From positions 1,116,001 through 1,180,000 of the forward strand of contig NZ_CP012549.1 of NCBI RefSeq assembly GCF_025319965.1: 64,000 nucleotides of DNA, in the 5' to 3' direction. The stretch is from Campylobacter sp. RM16187 (GTDB taxonomy: Bacteria; Campylobacterota; Campylobacteria; Campylobacterales; Campylobacteraceae). Below, piece by piece: positions 9,874 to 18,383 of this stretch (position 1 is the first letter of the stretch; each line of letters starts with the position of its first letter). Under the pieces are notes generated by a model. It saw only the letters and a list, made by a program, of their open reading frames with translations, was not told where the DNA came from and ran no database searches. Made by a program: the position numbers and the translations under genes.

Positions 9874-10083
9874 TCAGATAATCTCATCTGCAATAGCGCG
9901 TGCAGTTTTTGACAGATCTATCTTGTAAGTTCCGTTAGCGATAGACTCGGCTATTTTAGCTACTTTGCTCTCGCTCTTATCCTGGATGTTCTCTTTGTTT
10001 TCGTTCTTTTTAACTTCACTGTTAGGTGAAATTTGGCTCGGGCTAACCCCAGCTTTTACTCCGATTGAACTTAGCATTTTCAT
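9874..10083 (-). CDS. flgM: Anti-sigma-28 factor
   Basis: FlgM binds FliA (sigma-28) and is relieved once filament growth can proceed. The 69-residue product matches the family in size. It has a disordered, polar N-terminal half (SPSQISPNSEVKKNENKEN) and a C-terminal sigma-binding segment (KVAKIAESIANGTYKIDLSK followed by TARAIADEII). It sits between flgJ and flgN. A sigma-28-type promoter (10106-10132) overlaps the end of flgJ, which would put the inhibitor under its own target, a common feedback design. Confidence 0.88.
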   Translation of the reverse strand: MKMLSSIGVKAGVSPSQISPNSEVKKNENKENIQDKSESKVAKIAESIANGTYKIDLSKTARAIADEII

Positions 10084-10105
10084 ACCTTTAAATATATTTA
10101 TTGCT

Positions 10106-10132
10106 AAATCGGCATATTTTTTAAATACTTAA
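10106..10132 (-). promoter_or_regulatory. Candidate sigma-28 promoter of flgM
   Basis: On the minus strand TTAAGTAT, an 11-base spacer and GCCGATTT lie just before flgM. The consensus is TAAAGTTT-N11-GCCGATAA, giving 6 of 8 matches in each half at the exact spacing. The upstream element overlaps the flgJ stop. Confidence 0.55.
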
Positions 10133-10425
10133 GCCCTCTCTTTTAAAAAATTAAATAGCAATTCACTAAATCCTAAATTTCCGCTCAAAGCCCTACTCAT
10201 AGTATCGTTATACATAGACGAGTAAATTTTATCTCCAGCATCTTTTGGAAATAGAGGATTTTCGTCCTTTAAGGCAATATCTAACACGCTTTTAACTAAA
10301 AACGCTTCAAAAGCATCGGTTTGCTCTTTTAAAAGCCTATCGTTTTCGCTTTTACTTCTATTTATGATCGAATTTGTAGCCATATTATTATATGCGCTTA
10401 TAGCCAACTGGTTATCTATATTCAT
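10129..10425 (-). CDS. flgJ: FlgJ-like rod-binding protein (no muramidase domain)
   Basis: This 98-residue protein matches the N-terminal rod-binding domain of FlgJ, which caps the growing flagellar rod. The landmarks are [20 protein letters not shown] (about 33-52) and [18 protein letters not shown]. The C-terminal peptidoglycan hydrolase domain of the enterobacterial protein is absent, as is normal in epsilonproteobacteria, so another enzyme must open the wall. It overlaps the flgI stop by one base (TAATG). Confidence 0.9.
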   Translation of the reverse strand: MNIDNQLAISAYNNMATNSIINRSKSENDRLLKEQTDAFEAFLVKSVLDIALKDENPLFPKDAGDKIYSSMYNDTMSRALSGNLGFSELLFNFLKERA

Positions 10426-11477
10426 TATATTATCTCCAAATCAACGTGTATTGCGCCAACCCTTTTTAAATTTTCTATTATGGCTATTATGTCGCTCGGA
10501 CTAGCGCCTAGCTTGCTTAGAGCCCTTGCTATGCTTGCTATAGTTGTGCGCTCGCCACTAACCTTTAGCATATTTGCATTTGCATCCAAAGCCATTCCGT
10601 CTTGTAGGTCAATCGCTGCATTTCCGGCATCATAGTAGGAATTCGGCTCAATTTTTATAGTAATTTCTTTATGTGTTATCACAACAGGATCAACCGTAAC
10701 ATTTACTCCGCTTACTATAGTGCCTGTTTTTTCGTCTATTATGACTTTATCAAGTGCTTTATATTCGACGTCAATATTTAAAACTTGAGCCAAAAATTCA
10801 ACCATGCTAACGCCATTTGGTCTATTTATCTTAACAGTTCTTGGATCAATTGCTATTGCGGTTTCACCGCCTACTTTTAAATTTATAGCGTTTTGTATAT
10901 TTGAAGCGGTACTAAAATTTGACTCTTTAAGACTTAAAAATATAGCCTCTTGATTATATATATCATAGGTTATCTCACGCTCTACAAAAGCTCCACCAAA
11001 GATAGTTCCAGCCGTTGCGTGATTTCCTGAATTTCTACCCTGACTCTTGCCGCCTATGGTAAGAGAGCCTTGAGCCAAAGCATATATATCTCCATCAACG
11101 CCCTTTAACGGGGTCATAAGAAGAGTTCCTCCTTGCAAACTTTTAGCGTCACCGATAGATGATATGGTTACATCAAGCTTATCACCCTGTCTTGCAAAAG
11201 CCGGAAGCTTTGCCGTAACTATAACAGCAGCCGTATTTTTGGATTTGATATCGTCCGGACTTATCTTTACGTTTACTGTTTGAAGCATATTTGAAAGCGA
11301 TTGAATCGTAAATTCCGAGCTTGAACCATCTCCTGAACCATTAAGCCCTACTACTAATCCATAGCCTATGAGTTGGTTCTCTCTTACTCCTACGACATTT
11401 GCTATATCTTTAATCTGCGCAGCATTTGCAAAAGCGCCGAGAGATAAAGCAAGCAACATCGATGAAATTAGCTTCAT
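10425..11477 (-). CDS. flgI: Flagellar P-ring protein
   Basis: FlgI builds the periplasmic P ring around the flagellar rod. The 350-residue precursor has a signal peptide of about 19 residues (SLGAFANA). Typical P-ring segments follow: [46 protein letters not shown]-like [11 protein letters not shown], and the C-terminal [14 protein letters not shown]. It is the first gene of the block and is preceded by a well-formed sigma-54 promoter. Confidence 0.96.
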   Translation of the reverse strand: MKLISSMLLALSLGAFANAAQIKDIANVVGVRENQLIGYGLVVGLNGSGDGSSSEFTIQSLSNMLQTVNVKISPDDIKSKNTAAVIVTAKLPAFARQGDKLDVTISSIGDAKSLQGGTLLMTPLKGVDGDIYALAQGSLTIGGKSQGRNSGNHATAGTIFGGAFVEREITYDIYNQEAIFLSLKESNFSTASNIQNAINLKVGGETAIAIDPRTVKINRPNGVSMVEFLAQVLNIDVEYKALDKVIIDEKTGTIVSGVNVTVDPVVITHKEITIKIEPNSYYDAGNAAIDLQDGMALDANANMLKVSGERTTIASIARALSKLGASPSDIIAIIENLKRVGAIHVDLEII

Positions 11478-11506
11478 AGCAATCCTTTTTTATTTTAAAA
11501 GGATAA

Positions 11507-11524
11507 AAGCAATAAATATTCCAA
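11507..11524 (-). promoter_or_regulatory. Sigma-54 promoter of the flgI operon
   Basis: The minus strand reads TTGGAATATTTATTGCTT, with GG and GC separated by exactly ten bases. This agrees with the -24/-12 consensus for RpoN flagellar genes. It lies 30 bases upstream of the flgI ATG, in the short gap after rsmD. Confidence 0.8.
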
Positions 11525-11528
11525 AAAT

Positions 11529-12101
11529 TTATGAATAATACGTAAGAGTTGTATTTCCGAATTTCTTTGATTTTTGAAGAGTAAATTTTCCAATGTCTTC
11601 AGGAAATTGATAGCTGCTAATATGCTCTATTACGACCATATAAATTTGTTTTTTGTCTAAATTTCTTATCAAATTTATACACTTTTCATAAATTTGACCA
11701 AATCCCTCCCTGATATCAAATGGAGGGTCAAGATATAAGATAACATCTTCTAAATCTCGTCTATTTAAAATTTCAAGAGTAAGCTCAAAAGTGTCTCCAT
11801 TAAGAACCTCCAAATTTGACTCATCTATATTTTTTGCATTTTCTCGCGCTATCTTAAAAGCATTTTTATCAAGTTCTATTGCGATTGCGCTTTTAGCATC
11901 ATTACTAAGCGCTTCAGCCGCCATGAGAGCGCTTCCGCCAAATGCCTCTATAAAAATTTTACTTCTTAAATCATACCTCATGCTATCAAAAAAAGAGCCC
12001 TTGACTATACTTTTCGTGCTTCTTGTAGTATCAAGAGATGGCAAAAGAAGCTTTTTACCTTTAAATTTACCGCTTGAAATGGTGCTAAAAAGTTTTTTCA
12101 T
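11529..12101 (-). CDS. rsmD: 16S rRNA (guanine(966)-N2)-methyltransferase
   Basis: RsmD methylates G966 of 16S rRNA using S-adenosylmethionine. The 190-residue protein has the N-terminal GKFKGKKL/RSTKSIVKGSFFDS segment. The SAM-binding motif follows (IEAFGGSALMAAEALS, about 51-66). The catalytic motif is DPPF at 125-128, equivalent to NPPY. It overlaps the preceding gene by four bases. The flgI sigma-54 promoter lies immediately beyond its stop. Confidence 0.88.
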   Translation of the reverse strand: MKKLFSTISSGKFKGKKLLLPSLDTTRSTKSIVKGSFFDSMRYDLRSKIFIEAFGGSALMAAEALSNDAKSAIAIELDKNAFKIARENAKNIDESNLEVLNGDTFELTLEILNRRDLEDVILYLDPPFDIREGFGQIYEKCINLIRNLDKKQIYMVVIEHISSYQFPEDIGKFTLQKSKKFGNTTLTYYS

Positions 12102-12448
12102 CTATAAAGCTTTATAAGATTGATGAGATCTTTTTTAAATTTATCTATAAGGATACTAATTTCATGCTCAATATCTAAATTTTGAGCCATTTGTCTAGTG
12201 CCGGCACTTGGAATTTGAATGGCTGAGTAAAATTCCTCAAGTGTATTTAAAAGTGTCTCTTTAGTAAATGGGATTTTTAAATGAGCGGAATTAGAAGATA
12301 TAATAAATACGGGTTTTTTGCTCTCGATCTTTCTATCTGATATTATAAAATCACAATCTTTTTTATGCGCTACATAATCTTTCAAAAATAATTTAAGCGA
12401 ATTTTCAAGCAAAATACAATCACAGTCAAATGAAATTTTCATATACAT
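12098..12448 (-). CDS. Conserved hypothetical protein upstream of rsmD
   Basis: This is a 116-residue cytoplasmic protein of unknown function. It starts MYMKISFDCDCILLENSLKL and contains mixed beta strands in the first half. The end is a charged helix (DKFKKDLINLIKLYR). A gene of similar size sits in the same place in C. jejuni as far as I recall, so it is probably a conserved member of this block. The gene is divergent from flaG and overlaps rsmD by four bases, which suggests cotranscription. No motif identifies an activity. Confidence 0.65.
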   Translation of the reverse strand: MYMKISFDCDCILLENSLKLFLKDYVAHKKDCDFIISDRKIESKKPVFIISSNSAHLKIPFTKETLLNTLEEFYSAIQIPSAGTRQMAQNLDIEHEISILIDKFKKDLINLIKLYR

Positions 12449-12510
12449 TCCTTATAAATTAAGCAAAATCTTAACAAATTTAAGCGTAAATTTTAATTAA
12501 CTATATAGTA

Positions 12511-12537
12511 TAAAGAAATTTTAGATATAGCCGATAT
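12511..12537 (+). promoter_or_regulatory. Sigma-28 promoter of flaG-fliD-fliS
   Basis: TAAAGAAA (12511-12518), an 11-base spacer and GCCGATAT (12530-12537) match the FliA consensus TAAAGTTT-N11-GCCGATAA closely, with exact spacing. The flaG ATG lies 30 bases downstream behind an AAGGAGA site. Confidence 0.85.
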
Positions 12538-12567
12538 AACAAAGTAGTATATTTATAAGGAGAAAAT

Positions 12568-12939
12568 ATGGAAATTTTCAAAGTTGCAAGTCAGCCGATA
12601 AATACGGCTCTATCAACAGGCAACACACATTCACAGCCTCAAACAAGGGAAGTTGAGCAAACACAAATTCAACCAAATATTGTCGAAAATCAAACAGAGC
12701 AAAACAATGAAGATCTAGTCAAAAAGCTAAACGAAGCCACGGAAAAACTAAATAGACAGATGGAAGCGCTGGATACAAATATACGTTTTGCTTACAATGA
12801 CAAGATAAATTTTCTTTACGTTAACGTAATGGAGATGAAAACAGGCGAAATAATAAGAAAAATTCCAAGCGAGCAAGTAATGAAACTTAGTGAATATTTT
12901 AGAGAGGCAGTCGGAGTACTATTCGATAAGGAGAGCTAA
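12568..12939 (+). CDS. flaG: FlaG-family flagellar protein
   Basis: FlaG-family proteins influence filament length. The 123-residue product has a low-complexity, Gln/Thr-rich N-terminal half. The conserved domain follows (LNRQMEALDTNIRFAYNDK, then VNVMEMKTGEIIRKIPSEQ). It is first in an operon with fliD and fliS, led by a sigma-28 promoter, as expected for a late flagellar gene. The start at ATG 12568 follows a strong AAGGAGAAAAT site. Confidence 0.92.
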   Translation: MEIFKVASQPINTALSTGNTHSQPQTREVEQTQIQPNIVENQTEQNNEDLVKKLNEATEKLNRQMEALDTNIRFAYNDKINFLYVNVMEMKTGEIIRKIPSEQVMKLSEYFREAVGVLFDKES

Positions 12940-12940
12940 G

Positions 12941-14728
12941 ATGGGGTTTGGAAAAATTTCTTCTCTTGGGCTTGGAAGTAACGTTTTAACTCAAGATGTT
13001 ATAGACAAACTAAAATCGGCAGATAGGGCAGGTATAATAAACCCTATCACACAAAATATGGAGAAAAACGTAACAAAACAAAAAGATCTATCTGCTATAA
13101 AAACACTTATAAGCTCGTTTAAGTCATCAGTTTCCGCTTTGAGCGATGAAACTATGTTTTTAAAAAGAAGTGTCAATACTAATGGTAAAAGTGCGGATCT
13201 AAGCGTAAGTTCTGGTGTTGGCTTGCAAGATATAGATATAGATGTGAAACAACTTGCGGCAAGAGATATATATCAAAGTAAAAAATTTATAAGCCCTGAA
13301 TCGTTTGCGGCTAGAGAGGGCTCTTTTGTAATCAAATTTAACAATGTAGATTATAAAATAGATCTTAAGCAATCTACATCCTATGAAGAGTTGGCAGCAA
13401 AAATAACAGATGCCACTGGTGGCTATGTTCAAGCTAAAATTCTAAAAGTCGGAGGAGATAAGCCGTATCAGCTAATTTTGCAATCAAAAGATACCGGAGC
13501 TAGCAATAAGATAGAATTTTCTACCCAAGATTCAAGCGGAAACGAACTAAATAATGCAAATTATATATTAGAAGCTCTGGGTTGGGATAGTGCAAATGTA
13601 AATAGCAACAAAATATCTACAGCGCAAGACTCCGAATTTACATATAATGGTATAACGGTAAAAAGAGATTCTAACAACATTAAAGATCTATCAATAGGCT
13701 TAAATTTGACACTAAAAGAAGTGGGAAAAACAACTTTTAGTGTCAAAGAAGATACTTCTGATATAAAAAAAGAGATAGAAAACTTAGTAAAAACATATAA
13801 TAGTCTAGTAAACAATCTTGATATAGCAACCGACTACAACAGCGATACAAATAATGCAGGAACTTTTCAGGGAATTAACGAGATAACAAGCATAAAATCT
13901 ACTATAAATAGACTTTTATTCACTACAAAAACGATAGGAGAACAAGACAATATATCTATGCGCTCTATGCACGATTCAGGATCTTTTGCGGTAGCTATAA
14001 AATCAAAAAGCAGCAACCTCAATATAACTGATTTTGGCATAACATTAACCAAAGACGGACTGCTGGAGCTTAATAGCCTAAAATTAAGCTCAAAGCTATC
14101 CGAAAGTTTAGATGATGCTAAAAAGCTATTCGCAAAATCTAGTATGTATAGCACCATACAAACAGCGAGCAGTAAAGCCATAAATAGCGGCGCAATAAGT
14201 GTATCAAATGATGATTTTATAATTAACGGAAACAAAATAACCTTAACCACCCCTAGTACAAATACATCAAAAGAAAACGCCTTGGCACTTTTGAAGGCTA
14301 TAAACGGAGCTAGTATTGTAGGTGTCCAAGCCACTTTGAATAAAGCTGAAGACAGAATTGTTTTAAAAAGCACAGACGGAACAGCTATAAATATTCAAGG
14401 CAAAGCTGATGTGCTTGAGAACTTTGGTTTAAGCGCTATGAATTTAACATCAAAAGAGACAAGAACTGATGGGGTATTCTCATCTTTGAATTCAAAACTA
14501 GATAATATAGTGGGTAAAAATGGAACATTGACTATATACAATCAAAATTTAATAGAAGAAAAAAAGAAGCTTGAAAAAGATAGGCTAAAAGCGACACAAG
14601 ATCTTGATACTAAATACGACATGATGGCTCAAAGATTTTTAGCCTATGACAATATGATCAATAAGCTTCAAAATCAGTTTTCTACATTGCAATCAATGAT
14701 AGATGCCGAGCTAAAATCTAAAAAATAA
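12941..14728 (+). CDS. fliD: Flagellar filament cap protein
   Basis: FliD caps the filament tip and promotes flagellin folding into the polymer. The 595-residue protein starts MGFGKISSLGLGSNVLTQDV, the standard N-terminus in this group. ATG 12941 follows AAGGAGAG, so the longer upstream reading that overlaps flaG is rejected. The C-terminus is the expected long coiled segment (EEKKKLEKDRLKATQDLDTK and beyond) ending with the QFSTLQSMIDAEL helix. One base separates it from flaG. The central domain is variable, as usual for a surface protein. Confidence 0.95.
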   Translation: MGFGKISSLGLGSNVLTQDVIDKLKSADRAGIINPITQNMEKNVTKQKDLSAIKTLISSFKSSVSALSDETMFLKRSVNTNGKSADLSVSSGVGLQDIDIDVKQLAARDIYQSKKFISPESFAAREGSFVIKFNNVDYKIDLKQSTSYEELAAKITDATGGYVQAKILKVGGDKPYQLILQSKDTGASNKIEFSTQDSSGNELNNANYILEALGWDSANVNSNKISTAQDSEFTYNGITVKRDSNNIKDLSIGLNLTLKEVGKTTFSVKEDTSDIKKEIENLVKTYNSLVNNLDIATDYNSDTNNAGTFQGINEITSIKSTINRLLFTTKTIGEQDNISMRSMHDSGSFAVAIKSKSSNLNITDFGITLTKDGLLELNSLKLSSKLSESLDDAKKLFAKSSMYSTIQTASSKAINSGAISVSNDDFIINGNKITLTTPSTNTSKENALALLKAINGASIVGVQATLNKAEDRIVLKSTDGTAINIQGKADVLENFGLSAMNLTSKETRTDGVFSSLNSKLDNIVGKNGTLTIYNQNLIEEKKKLEKDRLKATQDLDTKYDMMAQRFLAYDNMINKLQNQFSTLQSMIDAELKSKK

Positions 14729-14741
14729 GAATGGAAAAATA

Positions 14742-15110
14742 ATGATGAATAGCGCAGCTTACGCAGCATACTCTCAAAACGCAGTCGGAGGCATAGAGTC
14801 TCCACAAAAACTGATAGAGATGCTATATGAAGGAATTTTAAGATTTATTTTTAGAGCTAGACAATCTATGCAAAATAAAGATGTCGAGAAAAAAGTATAC
14901 TTTATAAACAGAGCAAATGCGATTTTTGTCGAGCTTTTAAATTCGCTTGACTACTCTCAAGGAAACGTTGCTCATTATCTTAGCGGAATTTACACTAGAC
15001 AAATTCAGCTACTTTCACAGGCAAATATAACAAACGATGAAAAAAATCTGGATGAAGTAGTAAGTGTAGTAAAGCAACTTCTTGAGGCTTGGAAAGAAAG
15101 CAATGCCTGA
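14742..15110 (+). CDS. fliS: Flagellin export chaperone
   Basis: FliS binds the C-terminus of flagellin in the cytoplasm and prevents early polymerisation. The 122-residue helical protein shows the family pattern AYSQNAVGGIESPQKLIEML, YEGILRFIFRARQSM and the ELLNSLDYSQGNVAHYLSGI block. It lies 13 bases after fliD. Two ATG codons in tandem (14742 and 14745) could both serve as start. Confidence 0.94.
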   Translation: MMNSAAYAAYSQNAVGGIESPQKLIEMLYEGILRFIFRARQSMQNKDVEKKVYFINRANAIFVELLNSLDYSQGNVAHYLSGIYTRQIQLLSQANITNDEKNLDEVVSVVKQLLEAWKESNA

Positions 15111-15333
15111 GACTATATGGCTAAACGAGTTTAAAATAGCGGTCTTAAACGAAGATGAGGAGTCTATAGAAAGACTTATCCAAAACGCTCCATTGATTTT
15201 TGATAGCATAGAAGAGCTAGAAGAAGTTGCGACACTGACCAAAGACGCGGAAGAAATCATACGAAAAAGATTGGAAAAACTGAGTCTGGAACTAAAAAAA
15301 TTAAAAGACGCTAGAAACTACATATGGCAGTAA
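15103..15333 (+). CDS. Small acidic protein downstream of fliS
   Basis: This 76-residue acidic helical protein (MPETIWLNEFKIAVLNEDEE) has no recognised domain. ATG 15103 is preferred over the upstream TTG 15082 because GGAAAGAA stands at proper spacing before it. The gene then overlaps the fliS stop by eight bases, implying translational coupling. A small protein in this spot is known in C. jejuni after fliS, so a late flagellar or chaperone-related role is possible but unproven. Confidence 0.7.
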   Translation: MPETIWLNEFKIAVLNEDEESIERLIQNAPLIFDSIEELEEVATLTKDAEEIIRKRLEKLSLELKKLKDARNYIWQ

Positions 15334-15371
15334 ATCGATTTCAATCAATTTATGGCTTATTTGCTTTTTGT

Positions 15372-15887
15372 CTATTTGGTGTCAAGAAATTTTTGAAATT
15401 TACTTATCAAAAATAGCGCAAATTTCAAGTTTATAAAAACTATAATAACCCCAATAATAGTAAAAGTAGCAAATTTCTTCGGTGTTACCGCAATCTCGTT
15501 ATAAGATTTAGCAATAATCCAGATGCTGACAGGAAGGGTTATTACACTAGTTACTATGGCAGGAATATATCTTTTAATAATAACCGATTGAAATATATGC
15601 ACGATAAAATGAATAGCACAAGCGCTGAAGCAACCAAGCCATATCAGCCAAACAAATTTATTATCCGCCCATACAGCCAATATGCAAATTATTATGCACA
15701 AAACAAACTCTTCAAACACTCCAAAAGCAAAGGCTTCGGAACTAATGCTCTCATATCTTTTTAATACAAACGGATAATTTTTCTCTAAAAAATCCTTATT
15801 TTTATTAAGCCAAAATCTAAGAAAAATAATCTCTTCAAAATCATGAAATACAAAAATGATCGGAAACAACCAGACATATTCTTGCAT
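15372..15887 (-). CDS. HXXEE-domain membrane protein
   Basis: This 171-residue integral membrane protein has five or so predicted helices. The N-terminal motif HDFEE (residues 15-19) after a hydrophobic stretch gives the HXXEE domain family its name. A further conserved His-containing helix (CAIHFIVHIFQSVIIKRY) follows. The function of the family is unknown. The gene is isolated between the convergent fliS operon and the RNase P RNA, and ends in a charged tail. Confidence 0.72.
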   Translation of the reverse strand: MQEYVWLFPIIFVFHDFEEIIFLRFWLNKNKDFLEKNYPFVLKRYESISSEAFAFGVFEEFVLCIIICILAVWADNKFVWLIWLGCFSACAIHFIVHIFQSVIIKRYIPAIVTSVITLPVSIWIIAKSYNEIAVTPKKFATFTIIGVIIVFINLKFALFLISKFQKFLDTK

Positions 15888-15957
15888 AACCTATCCTTTG
15901 TATAATCTGCTTTATAAACACAAAAAGGCTAAATTCGCAAGATTAAATGCATAAATA

Positions 15958-16281
15958 AAGGCACGGCGATAAGCCGAGTTCTGTCGTGAGTGATTATTTA
16001 TCTAATCCAAATTTCGCAATTTGGCTCTAGCGAAGGGTTTAACATAAGACTAAAACCATCCCTTCTTGCTGCAAGTCGGGTTTATATAGCCGCCATGCTT
16101 TCGCGTGGCGCTGGTGGGCTCTTACCCCGCCGTTTCACCATCACCGCCGAAGCGGCAGTCTGCTTTCTGTTACACTATCCCTTAGGTTTCCCTAGCCATC
16201 CGTTAGATGGGACTTTGTCTTATAGCAGCTCGGACTTTCCTCTTTTAAACCGAAATTTAAAAGCAATCACTTGCCGTGCCG
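15958..16281 (-). ncRNA. rnpB: RNase P RNA (type A)
   Basis: The minus strand contains the universal core of RNase P RNA: GAGGAAAGTCCGAGC near the 5' side and ACAGAACTCGGCTTATC near the 3' end. The terminal helix P1 is visible as GGCACGGC (5', 16273-16280) pairing perfectly with GCCGTGCC (3', 15960-15967). The GCCGCTTCGGCGG hairpin and the AGGGTTT/AAACCC pairings in between fit the bacterial fold. Ends are set from P1 and from the -10 box just upstream, so they are good to a few bases. The product processes the 5' ends of tRNA precursors together with RnpA. Confidence 0.95.
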
Positions 16282-16286
16282 ATGAG

Positions 16287-16292
16287 ATTATA
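16287..16292 (-). promoter_or_regulatory. -10 box of rnpB overlapping the upstream stop codon
   Basis: TATAAT on the minus strand spans the TAA stop of the peptidase E-like gene. A start point about seven bases downstream would fall at 16280, exactly where the P1 helix of RNase P RNA begins. No -35 is apparent. Confidence 0.65.
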
Positions 16293-16902
16293 GCGACTTT
16301 GCGCTTAAAATAACTGCCTTTTCATCCTGAACCAAAATCGCTTCTGAGTTATTTATCGCTCTTAGATCGATTTTCTCGCCAAATTTTGCGATTATATTCT
16401 CACATGCTTCTTCAAAAGGAAATTCGCCCAAATGCGGCAAGGTATAAAAACTAACCAAATTTAAAGCGCTAAGATCTTTTAACTCTACTAAATTTTCATC
16501 CATTAGCTCGATATACTCTATATCAGGCGATGTTATCACGGCACCTGCCGATTCACCGATATAAATTTTGCCGCTATTTACAAGGCTCTTTAGCTCGCTT
16601 ATAACTCCTGATTTTTTAAGCTCACTTAAGAGATAAAAGGTGTTTCCGCCACATACATAGATGAAGTCGTTTTGGCTAAATTTCTTCAAAATTTCCGTCT
16701 TGTCGCTTACCGAGATATCAAGCTCATCAACTCTCACGCCGGCACTTTTAAAGCACTCTTTTGCCCCATCTACGTAGAAATTCACCTCTTCAAATTTACT
16801 AGCCGTTGATATGAAGCAAACACTCTTGCCCTCGCAGTCAAATTTATCCGCAAAGAGCTCAAAAACTCCTGCAAAATAAGAGCACAAAAAGATATTTTTC
16901 AC
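16288..16902 (-). CDS. Peptidase E-like (family S51) protein
   Basis: This 204-residue cytoplasmic protein has the class I glutamine amidotransferase-like fold of alpha-aspartyl dipeptidase (PepE) relatives. It shows CGGNTFYLL (84-92) and the nucleophile elbow GESAGA with Ser118. Glutamine amidotransferases would carry Cys at that place, so a serine hydrolase is more likely. The substrate is unknown. It overlaps the upstream EF-hand gene by four bases and is followed after a few bases by rnpB. Confidence 0.78.
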   Translation of the reverse strand: MKNIFLCSYFAGVFELFADKFDCEGKSVCFISTASKFEEVNFYVDGAKECFKSAGVRVDELDISVSDKTEILKKFSQNDFIYVCGGNTFYLLSELKKSGVISELKSLVNSGKIYIGESAGAVITSPDIEYIELMDENLVELKDLSALNLVSFYTLPHLGEFPFEEACENIIAKFGEKIDLRAINNSEAILVQDEKAVILSAKSL

Positions 16903-17249
16903 GATTTTCCTTTTTGGTTGCTTTTTGATTTTTTAAAATTTTCTTGCTCTTCCTTGATCTCGCAAGGATCTTTTATGTATTCGATATTGCCCTCAAGCTC
17001 GCTTTCCCACTCAAGCTTACCGTATTTGTTTTTATCAAATTTTTTAAACTCCGCTTCGCTAAAATCTCCAAATTTAACTCTAAAATTCTCCATACTCTTT
17101 ACATTTTTCCACTCGTTCATATCAAGTACGCCGTCTAAATCCATATCATTTTCATAGACGAAAGCTTCCGCAGCAGGAGGCGACTCGCAAGCCTTTGCAA
17201 ATCCCAAAAAACAGGCTAAACACCCTAAAACAATCACAAAATATCGCAT
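16899..17249 (-). CDS. Secreted EF-hand domain protein
   Basis: This 116-residue precursor has a signal peptide of about 20 residues (VIVLGCLACFLGFAKA). An EF-hand loop DMDLDGVLDMNEW carries Asp at positions 1, 3 and 5 and Glu at 12. A second, degenerate loop is DKNKYGKLEWES. The tail is rich in Lys, Glu and Ser. Calcium binding in the periplasm is likely for the first loop. The role is unknown. It is translationally coupled to the peptidase E-like gene downstream, which suggests a shared transcript though not a shared function. Confidence 0.65.
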   Translation of the reverse strand: MRYFVIVLGCLACFLGFAKACESPPAAEAFVYENDMDLDGVLDMNEWKNVKSMENFRVKFGDFSEAEFKKFDKNKYGKLEWESELEGNIEYIKDPCEIKEEQENFKKSKSNQKGKS

Positions 17250-17258
17250 ATTCTCTCC

Positions 17259-18383
17259 TTATTCGAAAATATCCTTATGCAAAATTTCTTCCAAAACCAC
17301 AGTCGCATAAGAGCCCTTTTGCAAAGTAAAATTTATGCCAAAATGCGCTTTTTCAGGATTGTATTTATATTGAACATTTTCAAGATAGCTCCAAGCAAAA
17401 CGCCTGCTTCCGCTCATTTTTGCTTCAAATTCACTTGCCTTGCTAAAGATCTCATCCTCTATCTTTTTAGCAAGCCCCTCGCTTTTATACGCCCTACTTC
17501 CTACGATAAGCCCGCAGCTGGTTCTATCTTTGAGATTAAATTTCTCAACCTCGCTTTGCAAATCCTCACACAAAAAATACTTGCCAAAAGGATAATGCCC
17601 CAAAACTTCGCCACGAATTAGCTTAAAAAACTGTTTTTGACTCTTTAACTCTCCTATCTCGTCCGCACTCATAAATTTATAAATTTCACCCAACTCTTTT
17701 GCGCTAAATTCATCTGCAAATCGCGAAATTTCGATACGCTTACTAAGCCAGCGGTTAAAAAGATCGCTTTGATAAGCGGAGATTAAAAACTCGCTCATTT
17801 TTGGATTTTTAAGCTTTTTGCCGTTTAGAGTTCCGTGCTTTAAAATTTCAAATCCACTAGCTGCATTATCGCCAAATTTGCCAAACCTCTGATAGCCAAA
17901 ATAGTTCGGATATCCGATCTCATCTAGCTTCTTAATAGCCTGCTCTAGCTTAAGAGCATCGGTTGCAAGGACCTTTTTAAGACGGATAAAAAAACTATTG
18001 CCCTTTAAATGACCTATTCTTAGCTTATTGTTATGAGCGTTCATGTTTAGAATTTTCATTTTATCGTGGCTAAAATTTGCCAAATTCGCCTCAAATTTAC
18101 GCGGCATAGAGATAAATTGAGTAGTCATTCCCTTCCTATCCTTAAGCCCCGCATAGCCAAATTCTCTTATCTTAACGCCCGTAAAGTCGCTTAAAGCCTT
18201 TAGAGCTTCTTGTGTCGTCATATCTTTTTTGGAAATTTCAACGATAAGATGCTCGCCGTCTCCGCTAAATTCGTAAAGCGGTATTTCACGCACTACAAAA
18301 TCATCCGAATTCTTGCTGAAATAAGCATTTATAGGAGTGTGAGCGAGTGCGTATAAGGGCTTAAAAGTGGTGTTGTCTTGCAT
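17259..18383 (-). CDS. truD: tRNA pseudouridine(13) synthase
   Basis: TruD isomerises U13 in tRNA(Glu). The protein shows the family landmarks [20 protein letters not shown] and [14 protein letters not shown] with the catalytic Asp, then [14 protein letters not shown] and the C-terminal [18 protein letters not shown] 18383 is chosen (374 residues). The longer reading begins with TTG at 18416 inside thiL and adds a non-conserved stretch. The gene overlaps the end of thiL by about 23 bases, as in related genomes. Confidence 0.94.
   Translation of the reverse strand: MQDNTTFKPLYALAHTPINAYFSKNSDDFVVREIPLYEFSGDGEHLIVEISKKDMTTQEALKALSDFTGVKIREFGYAGLKDRKGMTTQFISMPRKFEANLANFSHDKMKILNMNAHNNKLRIGHLKGNSFFIRLKKVLATDALKLEQAIKKLDEIGYPNYFGYQRFGKFGDNAASGFEILKHGTLNGKKLKNPKMSEFLISAYQSDLFNRWLSKRIEISRFADEFSAKELGEIYKFMSADEIGELKSQKQFFKLIRGEVLGHYPFGKYFLCEDLQSEVEKFNLKDRTSCGLIVGSRAYKSEGLAKKIEDEIFSKASEFEAKMSGSRRFAWSYLENVQYKYNPEKAHFGINFTLQKGSYATVVLEEILHKDIFE

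Noticed and set aside
12890-12940. Longer upstream start for fliD overlapping flaG
   Set aside because: ATG 12941 has a strong ribosome binding site and the family's MGFGKISSLGLG start. The extension is read out of frame from flaG.
15990-16313. Open reading frame of about 107 codons on the plus strand
   Set aside because: It is antisense to the RNase P RNA, whose core sequences and P1 helix are unambiguous.
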